Source: JALYUA01 sp038229875
GTDB taxonomy: Bacteria; Acidobacteriota; Thermoanaerobaculia; UBA5066; Gp7-AA6
Reading direction: 5' to 3'
Length of the DNA: 9,900 nt
Assembly (NCBI GenBank): GCA_038229875.1
Contig: JBBROA010000136.1
Location: forward strand, 1 to 9,900
Part shown: positions 1-5,365 of the stretch, piece after piece
Position numbering within the stretch: the first letter of the stretch is position 1
How the letters are laid out: each line of letters begins with the position of its first letter
The notes under the pieces: generated by a model
Database searches by the model: none
Told to the model about the DNA's origin: nothing
Seen by the model: only the letters and a program-made list of their open reading frames with translations
Program-made: the position numbers and the translations under genes

Positions 1-614
1 TCCGGCGTCTTCGTGACGTAATGGATGCCGTCATTCCGGAAGAGGTCCTCGAGCGGAAGCTCGCGCGTTCCCGAGGCCGACACGAGGCGCACGCTGGCGC
101 CGAGCGCAATCAAGACCGGGACGGAATCCGCGGACTGGACCGCGACACAACGGGGCGACCCCGGAGCGACCCAGCAGATCTGGCCATCTTTCTTCATGCA
201 GAAATCGATCGCCTGACGCCATTCGAAATTCTGGTCGTAGTAGTTGCAGCGGGTATCCAGGAGAAGGTTCCCGCCGATCGTCCCCATGTTCCGCAGAAGG
301 GGTGTCGAAATCTCGGCGATCGCGTGCGCGAGGCCCGGGTGCGCCTCCCGGAGGCGCGGGTCGTTCTCGAGGTCCGAGAGAATCGCCCCGGCCCCGATCG
401 CGATGCCGTCCGGGGCAAAAGTGACCCCTCGGAGCTCCTCGAGGCGGCTGATCGTGATCACGGCGGCCGGCGTCTGCTGGCGCCTCTTCATGTTCGGGTA
501 CAGGTCCGTTCCGCCCGCGACGAACAGCGCGTCGGGGCCGGCCTCGGCCCGCATCGCGACGGCGTCGGAGACCGTGCGCGGCACAAAGTAGCGGAATTTC
601 GGAAGGCGGAGCAT
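1..614 (-). CDS. hcrB: 4-hydroxybenzoyl-CoA reductase FAD subunit (HcrB-like), partial
   Basis: FAD-binding subunit of a molybdenum hydroxylase, cut by the left edge: 204 codons are visible and the C-terminal part is missing. The start MLRLPKF is the usual N-terminus of this subunit. Residues 33-38 (AGGTDL) and 109-116 (NMGTIGGN) are the two FAD-binding signatures of the CoxM/XDH-B fold. Between them and the edge is an insert with Cys123, Cys139, Cys147 and Cys156. Spacings of 16, 8 and 9 match my recollection of the insert that binds an extra [4Fe-4S] cluster in Thauera HcrB and that ordinary xanthine dehydrogenases lack. Known role: FAD passes low-potential electrons through this cluster towards the Mo subunit. 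It is the third gene of hcrCAB, 40 bp after hcrA. No Shine-Dalgarno is visible before the ATG because a heptamer repeat fills the spacer. Family membership is near certain. The 4-hydroxybenzoyl-CoA substrate is inferred; a related aromatic or N-heterocyclic substrate is possible. Confidence 0.9.
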   Translation of the reverse strand, partial: MLRLPKFRYFVPRTVSDAVAMRAEAGPDALFVAGGTDLYPNMKRRQQTPAAVITISRLEELRGVTFAPDGIAIGAGAILSDLENDPRLREAHPGLAHAIAEISTPLLRNMGTIGGNLLLDTRCNYYDQNFEWRQAIDFCMKKDGQICWVAPGSPRCVAVQSADSVPVLIALGASVRLVSASGTRELPLEDLFRNDGIHYVTKTP

Positions 615-619
615 GTGGG

Positions 620-661
620 TCGGCTTTCAGCGATCAGCTATCAGCGATCGGCCGTCAGCTT
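620..661. repeat. Six imperfect tandem heptamers (consensus TCAGCNA)
   Basis: Six head-to-tail 7-bp units lie in register. Units 2-4 are closest to TCAGCGA/TCAGCTA; units 1 and 5 start TCGGC. On the minus strand they read as reiterated GCTGA. The array spans nearly the whole hcrA-hcrB spacer, and its last unit contributes the hcrA stop (TCA on the plus strand, 655-657). It resembles the short tandemly repeated sequences known from several bacterial groups. It also removes any normal ribosome binding site before hcrB. Confidence 0.75.
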
Positions 662-3093
662 TTCCTGACGCCGCCCGCGCCCGTCGCGACCAGGTCGCGT
701 GCGCGTCCATCCCCGCCTTCCGCAGGCGTCGGAATCCGGACGGCCTCGGGGTAAGGGATCGCGGGGAATTTCGTCGGACCGACGCGGCCCGGCCGTCCCG
801 CCGCCTTCGCCTTCAGCGCGCGGAGGATTTTCTCGGGGGTGACGGGGATTTCGTCGACCCGGACGCCGACCGCATCGAAAACTGCATTGGCGACCGCCGG
901 CGGGATCGGCAGAAGCGGCCCCTGGCCGACCTCCTTGGCGCCGAATGGCCCGTTCGGATCCGGGTCTTCGACGAGCAGCGTCACCATTTCCGGCATCTCG
1001 AGAGTCGTCGGGCTCTTGTATTCGAGCATCGAGGGCGCCTTGTGCATCACGTTGCCGTTGACGTCCGCGCGGTACGCCATGTCTTCCATCATTGCCTCGC
1101 CCAATCCCATGTACACGGAGCCTTCGACCTGGCCGACGACCAGAACGGGATTGATGCATTTCCCGACGTCGTGCGCGATCCACACTTTCGGGACGGTGTA
1201 GATCCCGGTCGCCGGATCCACTTCCACTTCGACGACGGCGGCGGAATAGGAGTACGCCGGCGACGGTCCGACGCCCGCGCCTCGATAGCGACCGGCGGAG
1301 GGCGGAGGCGTGTACGAGCCGACTGTCCCGATCGTCCCGAACTTCGACTCCGCCGCGATGACCGCGTCGGAAAACGAAAGGCCTTTCTCCGGGTCCTCGA
1401 CGTCGAAAACGCGACCTTCCGCGAACGCAAGACGCACGCCCGGAACCCCGAGCTTTTCGCCGGCCGCGGCGACTAAGAGCTCGCGGGCCCGCTCGGCCGC
1501 CTGCAGCGCCGCGTTTCCGGTCATCAGCGTCACGCGCGAGGAATAGGACCCGAGATCGACCGGAGTGAGGTCCGTGTCTGCGGTGACGACGCGGATGTCG
1601 AACGGGTCGATCCCGAGCACCTCCGCCACGATGTACGCGAGCACCGAGTCGCTCCCCTGCCCGATGTCCGTCGATCCGCAGAACACCGTTACCCCGCCAC
1701 TCCGGTCGAGCTTCAGCTGGACTCCGGATTGCGGCATGGCGTTCCAGTAGATGGGCAGGCCGGCTCCGCAGATGTAGGAAGAGCACGCGAGCCCGAGACC
1801 CCGCCCGGGAGGCATGCGGCCGCGGCGCTCCTTCCACCCGGACGCCTCGACGACTTTCTCGATGCAAGCGCCGAGACCCATCGACCCGATCCGGAGGAAG
1901 TTCGCTGTGATCGACGACGGCGGCTGCAGGTTCGCAAGGCGCATCGCCGCCGGATCGAGGCCGAGGTCGCACGAGATCTTGTCGAGCTGGGCTTCCAGGG
2001 CGAACCGAGGCTGCGGCGTTCCGTGGCCGCGCTTGGGACCGCAGGGCGGCTTGTTCGTGAAGACGCGGGCGCCGTCGAACCGGTACGCGGGAACCGGGTA
2101 CGTCACGGTCTGGAGCGCGCCCGAGTAGTAGGTCGAGGCGACCCCGTAGGAACCGTAAGCCCCGCCGTCGAGCGCCGTTTGAAAGTGCATGGCGGTGATC
2201 GAGCCGTCGAGCTTCACGCCGGTGCGCGCCCGCATGAGGATCGGGTGCCGACCGCGGTGGCAGTAAAAGACCTCTTCGCGCGTCAGGCAGATCTTCACGG
2301 GACGGCCGGTCAACCGGGAGAGGTGCGCGACGACGATCTCGTGGTTGAAGGGATCGGACTTGCCGCCGAACCCGCCGCCGTTCGGCGTCGCGATCACCCG
2401 GATGCGGGAGGCGGGCATCTCGAGCACCTTCGCCAGGGCGCGGTGGACGTAGTGCGGAGTCTGTGTCGAGCTCCAGAGCGTGAGCTTCCCGTCGGGGCCG
2501 AAGTCCGCGAGCGCCGCGTGCTGCTCGAGCGGAAGGTGCGTGTTGCCTTCGTAGAAGAAGAGGTCGTCGTAGATCCTGTCGGCGCGCGCAAAACCCTCGT
2601 CGACGTCGCCGAACTCCATCGAGACGAGCTTGTGGAAGTTGTCGCGGTCTCCATACTCGTGGATCCGGGGTGTCGGGTTTTCAACCGCCTGCTCGATCGA
2701 GCCGATGTTCAGCAGGTCCTCGTAGTCGACCTCGATCGCGGCGAGCGCTTCGTTCGCGGTGTTCTCGTCGATGGCGGCCACCGCCGCAATCGGATCGCCC
2801 ACGAAACGGACCCGCTCAAAGCAGAGAGCGTGCTCGTCCTGCGACACGGGAAGGATCCCGAACGGCAGGGGAAGGTCGCGTCCCGTCGCGACCGCGACGA
2901 CGCCCGGGAGTGAGGCCGCCTTCGAGACGTCGACCCGCCGCAGAATCGCGTGCGCGCGGCGTGAGCGGAGCAGCTTGCAGTGAAGCATTCGAGGGAGAAC
3001 GAGGTCGTCCGCGAAGCGCGTCTGGCCCGTAACCTTCGCGGCCGCATCGACTTTTTCGTAAGGCCGCCCCACCACCCGCGTGCGCGGCTTCAT
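655..3093 (-). CDS. hcrA: 4-hydroxybenzoyl-CoA reductase molybdopterin (catalytic) subunit, HcrA-like
   Basis: Large subunit of a xanthine-oxidase-family enzyme, 812 residues, expected to bind molybdopterin cytosine dinucleotide and the thioester substrate. Residues 10-125 form the N-terminal XDH 'a/b hammerhead' domain (GRPYEKVDAAAKVTGQ at 9-24). The Mo-cofactor domains follow: GGGFGGK at 239-245; the stretch NKPPCGPKRGHGTPQP at 347-362, which is typical of Hcr where xanthine dehydrogenases have an AYRGFG-type motif; GSTDIGQGSDS at 473-483; and GPFGAKEVGQGP at 715-726, whose Glu721 is the expected catalytic base. The fold ends near residue 765. The remaining ~45 residues are a tail whose conservation I cannot judge. 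The start ATG at 3093 overlaps the hcrC stop (ATGA), implying translational coupling. The frame stays open far upstream of 3093, but that extension only shadows hcrC. There is no Tat or Sec signal, so the enzyme is cytoplasmic. Hcr is the best match; another aryl-CoA or N-heterocycle reductase of the family is the alternative. Confidence 0.92.
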   Translation of the reverse strand: MKPRTRVVGRPYEKVDAAAKVTGQTRFADDLVLPRMLHCKLLRSRRAHAILRRVDVSKAASLPGVVAVATGRDLPLPFGILPVSQDEHALCFERVRFVGDPIAAVAAIDENTANEALAAIEVDYEDLLNIGSIEQAVENPTPRIHEYGDRDNFHKLVSMEFGDVDEGFARADRIYDDLFFYEGNTHLPLEQHAALADFGPDGKLTLWSSTQTPHYVHRALAKVLEMPASRIRVIATPNGGGFGGKSDPFNHEIVVAHLSRLTGRPVKICLTREEVFYCHRGRHPILMRARTGVKLDGSITAMHFQTALDGGAYGSYGVASTYYSGALQTVTYPVPAYRFDGARVFTNKPPCGPKRGHGTPQPRFALEAQLDKISCDLGLDPAAMRLANLQPPSSITANFLRIGSMGLGACIEKVVEASGWKERRGRMPPGRGLGLACSSYICGAGLPIYWNAMPQSGVQLKLDRSGGVTVFCGSTDIGQGSDSVLAYIVAEVLGIDPFDIRVVTADTDLTPVDLGSYSSRVTLMTGNAALQAAERARELLVAAAGEKLGVPGVRLAFAEGRVFDVEDPEKGLSFSDAVIAAESKFGTIGTVGSYTPPPSAGRYRGAGVGPSPAYSYSAAVVEVEVDPATGIYTVPKVWIAHDVGKCINPVLVVGQVEGSVYMGLGEAMMEDMAYRADVNGNVMHKAPSMLEYKSPTTLEMPEMVTLLVEDPDPNGPFGAKEVGQGPLLPIPPAVANAVFDAVGVRVDEIPVTPEKILRALKAKAAGRPGRVGPTKFPAIPYPEAVRIPTPAEGGDGRARDLVATGAGGVRKS

Positions 3094-3815
3094 CGCGCGG
3101 TTCCCGGCGGAGTTGACCGCGGAGTACCGCGGCCGTCTCGCTCCCCCTGGTCGCTGCGCTCCGGCTCGACGATTCCCGGCTCCCGATCGAGTTGACCGCG
3201 GAGTACCGCGGCCGTCTCGCTCCCGTTGGTCGCTCGGCTCCCCGGTTGCCAGACAGGCAGGAGGCCGCTCTCGTCGAAGTCCGTGCCGTAGAGCGTCTCC
3301 CGGCGCGGGACCGCCGCTTCGCCGCGGAGCCGCGCCGCGGCGAGCTCGACCGCTTCGAAGATTTTGATGTACCCCGTGCACCGGCAGATGTTTCCGGCGA
3401 GTGATTCCTGAATCTGCCGGAAGGACGGAGATGGATTCGCGTCCAGCAGCGCCCGGGCAGTCAACAGGAAGCCCGGCGTGCAGTAGCCGCACTGGGCGGC
3501 TCCGAGCTCGGCGAACGCCTTCTGGAGCGGGTGGAGGCCGGTGGCGCTCGCCATCCCCTCGATCGTCTCGACCGCCCGGCCCTGGCACTCGAGCCCCAGC
3601 ACCAGGCACGACAGAACGGGCCTTCCGTCGACGAGCACCGCGCACGCGCCGCACTCGCCGAGCTCGCAGCCGTGCTTGGTTCCGGTGAGCTGCAGGTCCT
3701 CGCGAAGGACCTCGAGGAGGGTCTTGTAGGGGGCGAAAGAGACTTCGACCGGCTCGCCATTCACACGCAGCGCGATCGAGGCTTTGGAGGGATGGAAATG
3801 GTCTGACGGCGCCAT
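3090..3815 (-). CDS. hcrC: 4-hydroxybenzoyl-CoA reductase [2Fe-2S] subunit (HcrC-like) with extended C-terminus
   Basis: Iron-sulfur subunit carrying two [2Fe-2S] clusters on the electron path between FAD and Mo. Residues 16-78 form a plant-type ferredoxin domain with Cys50, Cys55, Cys58 and Cys70. Residues 90-160 form the helical domain with Cys109, Cys112, Cys144 and Cys146 (CGYC and CRC). It is the first gene of the operon and overlaps hcrA by four bases. The core ends near residue 166, about the normal family length (~150-170), yet the frame runs to 241. Residues ~194-209 and ~220-235 are encoded by two copies of a 46-bp nucleotide repeat read in different frames, so much of the tail looks acquired by repeat insertion rather than selected as protein. 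The ATG at 3815 is the first in-frame ATG, but no good Shine-Dalgarno precedes it. There is no Tat signal, so a cytoplasmic enzyme is expected. Confidence 0.92.
   Translation of the reverse strand: MAPSDHFHPSKASIALRVNGEPVEVSFAPYKTLLEVLREDLQLTGTKHGCELGECGACAVLVDGRPVLSCLVLGLECQGRAVETIEGMASATGLHPLQKAFAELGAAQCGYCTPGFLLTARALLDANPSPSFRQIQESLAGNICRCTGYIKIFEAVELAAARLRGEAAVPRRETLYGTDFDESGLLPVWQPGSRATNGSETAAVLRGQLDREPGIVEPERSDQGERDGRGTPRSTPPGTAR
3110..3155. repeat. 46-bp direct repeat, copy 1 (inside 3' end of hcrC)
   Basis: First of two nearly identical 46-bp copies whose starts are 79 bp apart; they differ at about two positions near the right end. It contains CCGCGG-AGTA-CCGCGG, able to form a 6-bp hairpin with a 4-nt loop. 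Because 79 is not a multiple of three, the copies are translated in different frames of hcrC. This copy encodes SDQGERDGRGTPRST, near the hcrC stop. Confidence 0.85.
3189..3234. repeat. 46-bp direct repeat, copy 2 (inside 3' end of hcrC)
   Basis: Second copy of the 46-bp repeat, with the same internal CCGCGG-AGTA-CCGCGG hairpin. In the hcrC frame it encodes the part of the tail around ATNGSETAAVLRGQL. In the frame used by copy 1 it would read SDQRERDGRGTPRST. This shows that the similarity lies in the DNA and not in the protein. Confidence 0.85.
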
Positions 3816-4034
3816 ATCAGATCGATGGTAATCCGTTCAGGGATAAGAAGAAAGGGCAGTGCCTTTAACCGACCGGTCAGACGACTGACGAGTTAGCGCA
3901 GGCCCCTCGTCCGCGAAGCTCGCCACCACGGGTCTCACGCGTCTTGTCAGGCTCGATGTCCTGACTCTCACCGCGGCCGCGCCCCCGTCGCGCGTGGAGA
4001 GAGGTCGGAGCTGCGCCTGGCTGGTGGATAAGCT

Positions 4035-4085
4035 CGCATCGAGAGGAGTGTCCCGACCAGAGGGAGGGAGGAGCCTCTCGATGCG
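4035..4085. repeat. Long-loop inverted repeat, 11-12 bp arms
   Basis: GCATCGAGAGG at 4036-4046 is the exact reverse complement of CCTCTCGATGC at 4074-4084, with one more C-G pair outside. The 27-nt loop is purine-rich (GGGAGGGAGGAG). It is followed directly by a shorter, degenerate relative of the repeat units at 4133 and 4216, ending in ACGAGGCGAC at 4107-4116. It looks like part of the same REP-like cluster. Confidence 0.7.
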
Positions 4086-4132
4086 GGAGCCGCAACGAAC
4101 GGAGGGACGAGGCGACGGTCGAGCCGACAGGC

Positions 4133-4196
4133 GAGCCGCTCGCCGGTGCCGTTCGCCCGCGGGCGAACGGCACGTCCCGGAGAGAGCGGAGGCGAC
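4133..4196. repeat. REP-like GC-rich repeat unit 1 with perfect 28-bp palindrome
   Basis: Unit of about 64 bp running from GAGCCGC to GGAGGCGAC. Positions 4146-4173 are a perfect palindrome (GTGCCGTTCGCCCG followed by its exact reverse complement), so a cruciform or a long hairpin with a minimal loop is possible. Unit 2 begins 83 bp further on and shares the hairpin core, the TCCC and the AGGCGAC end. Confidence 0.8.
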
Positions 4197-4215
4197 GTGG
4201 AGACCGCATCCGGCC

Positions 4216-4281
4216 GAGCCGCCGGCCGGTGCCGTTCGCCGCGCACGGCGAACGGCAGCTCCCACAGTGAGCGAAGGCGAC
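4216..4281. repeat. REP-like GC-rich repeat unit 2 with 11-12 bp stem-loop, adjoining the ompA-like stop codon
   Basis: Second unit. GCCGTTCGCCG at 4231-4241 pairs with CGGCGAACGGC at 4246-4256 around the loop CGCA, with one further T-A pair outside (4230 and 4257). The loop differs from the unit-1 palindrome, while the stem is largely shared. It ends three bases from the stop codon of the OmpA-like gene. On that gene's strand no U-run follows the hairpin, so it is not a standard intrinsic terminator, although such a hairpin could protect the mRNA 3' end. Confidence 0.8.
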
Positions 4282-4283
4282 GG

Positions 4284-5330
4284 TTACTGGTTTCGGAACG
4301 TCACGATGATGTCCGCGTGGCCCTGCCGGCTCGCGTTCTCGAGATCCGTCCGGGTCGTGATGCGCGAAGAGTCGATGCCGTGGCGCTCGACCAGGTACTG
4401 GCGGGCGTTTTCCGCCCTCTGCCGGGCGAGGGACTCGCCGCGGGCGCCGCGCGTCGCATCGGGGAAACCCACGACCTCGACGGTCGCCCGCGGGTTGTCC
4501 CGGAGGCGCAGCGCCACCGCGTCGAGACGCGCCTTGGCGATGTTCGTCAGGCGGGCCTTGCCGCGGTCGAAGTCGATCGTGTCCGTCGTCGGCTGCCGGG
4601 GCGCCGGGGGCGGTGTCGCGACCGGCGGCGCCGGGGCGGGCTCGGGCCGCATCGGCGCGGCCGGAGGGGCCGGGGGCGCGGGAGCCGGAGCGGGCGGCGT
4701 GATCACCGCGGGCTGCGCGCGCCCGCCGAAGTGAAAGAGGACGCCGATGTTCGGCTGCAGGTCCAGGCGCCCGGCTTGATCGTACGGACCGAACTGATCG
4801 GTCAGAGTCGTGTGGAAGTTGTACTGGCCCTTCATCTCGAGACGCATCCCGACGACCTTGTTGAACCGGTACTCGGACCCGAACGCCGCGTACGCGATCG
4901 GAACGCCCTTGCCTCGGAAATAGGGCACCTGGCGGCTGGCTCCGCCGCCGGCCGCGACGTACGTGTTCCAGCCCGGCAGGCGCGGGGTGAAGTCCCACAT
5001 GGCACCGGCGGTGAACTCCCAGTAGCTCGGGACGCGGTCGGGACGGGTGAACTGGCCCGTCAGCTCGATCGCCAGGTTGTCGGTGAAGAAGTGACCAAAA
5101 CGCCCTCCCAGGAAGAGGAAGTCGTTCTGGTCCACGTCACAGCGGCAGTACACGTCTTTATGGCCAAAGAACGTCATCCCGATGTGCGGGCCGACGTACG
5201 TTTCCCCGGCGAGCGCCGCCTTCGGAGCGAACCCGTCGCTCACCTCCGTGGCCGGCTGCGCCGACAGGCCCGCCGCCGCGAGAAGCAGCACCGCACCCGC
5301 GGCCAGAACTCCCGATCTCAATTTCGCCAT
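4284..5330 (-). CDS. OmpA-like outer-membrane beta-barrel protein with peptidoglycan-binding domain
   Basis: 348 residues. I start at 5330 rather than at the upstream ATG at 5372 because a GGAGG lies 7 nt before 5330 and a clean Sec signal peptide follows (positive MAKLRSG, hydrophobic core, cleavage near GLSAQ, residue ~24). Residues ~45-201 alternate in aromatic/glycine strands like a small OmpA/OmpW barrel (YVGPHIGMTFFG; ends GVLFHFGG) and contain a Cys62/Cys64 pair. Residues 205-248 are a Pro/Ala linker. Residues 249-345 are an OmpA-C domain: DTIDFDRGKARL, then VEVVGFPDATR with Asp291, LARQRAENAR with Arg305, and YLVERHGIDSSRI. Asp291 and Arg305 correspond to the diaminopimelate-binding Asp and Arg of known OmpA proteins, although the usual GHTD motif has become GFPD. 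It should tether the outer membrane to peptidoglycan. It lies 35 bp after the SdrD-repeat gene, probably in the same transcript. Confidence 0.88.
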   Translation of the reverse strand: MAKLRSGVLAAGAVLLLAAAGLSAQPATEVSDGFAPKAALAGETYVGPHIGMTFFGHKDVYCRCDVDQNDFLFLGGRFGHFFTDNLAIELTGQFTRPDRVPSYWEFTAGAMWDFTPRLPGWNTYVAAGGGASRQVPYFRGKGVPIAYAAFGSEYRFNKVVGMRLEMKGQYNFHTTLTDQFGPYDQAGRLDLQPNIGVLFHFGGRAQPAVITPPAPAPAPPAPPAAPMRPEPAPAPPVATPPPAPRQPTTDTIDFDRGKARLTNIAKARLDAVALRLRDNPRATVEVVGFPDATRGARGESLARQRAENARQYLVERHGIDSSRITTRTDLENASRQGHADIIVTFRNQ

Positions 5331-5337
5331 CTTCAAG

Positions 5338-5342
5338 CCTCC
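5338..5342 (-). promoter_or_regulatory. Ribosome binding site GGAGG of the OmpA-like gene
   Basis: On the minus strand GGAGG is followed by CTTGAAG and then the ATG at 5330. This 7-nt spacing decides the start in favour of 5330 over the in-frame ATG 42 nt upstream. Confidence 0.8.
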
Positions 5343-5365
5343 GCGCGCACGCGCTCCAGGTCGTT

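Larger units (their letters stand above)
3816..4283. other. 468-bp intergenic region upstream of hcrC and downstream of the ompA-like gene
   Basis: No protein in any frame here looks real; the open frames are low-complexity Arg/Ser/Pro translations of GC-rich repeats. The right two thirds (about 4035-4281) hold hairpin-forming repeats, listed separately. The left part must carry the hcrCAB promoter and leader (minus strand), but I cannot pick a convincing -35/-10 pair. It includes the palindrome GACCGGTC at 3871-3878. A short imperfect hairpin at 3851-3866 is followed on the minus strand by a pyrimidine-rich CTTCTT, which would make only a weak terminator. A 6-bp stem (3946-3951 with 3960-3965) is also present. 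Confidence 0.7.

Noticed and set aside
613..2913. Long plus-strand open frames opposite hcrA (613-1476 and 1729-2913)
   Set aside because: Antisense shadows typical of high-GC genes; Arg/Asp/Val-rich with no domain signature, while the minus strand encodes a full Hcr large subunit.
3094..3654. Upstream extension of the hcrA frame to 3654, giving a 999-residue protein
   Set aside because: The added N-terminal part is an Arg/Pro/Gly-rich shadow of hcrC in another frame, and Hcr homology begins exactly at the ATG at 3093 within the ATGA overlap.
3851..3866. Terminator before hcrC
   Set aside because: The stem is only 5-6 bp with a bulge and is followed by CTTCTT instead of a T-run; too weak to call.
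4146..4257. Repeat hairpins as an intrinsic terminator or CRISPR array
   Set aside because: No U-tract follows the stems on the ompA strand, and there are only two to three units without regular spacers of equal length, so neither fits.
3837..4998. Minus-strand frames over the repeat region (3837-4265 and 3877-4998)
   Set aside because: They translate the hairpin repeats and the ompA-like gene out of frame; low-complexity and without recognisable motifs.
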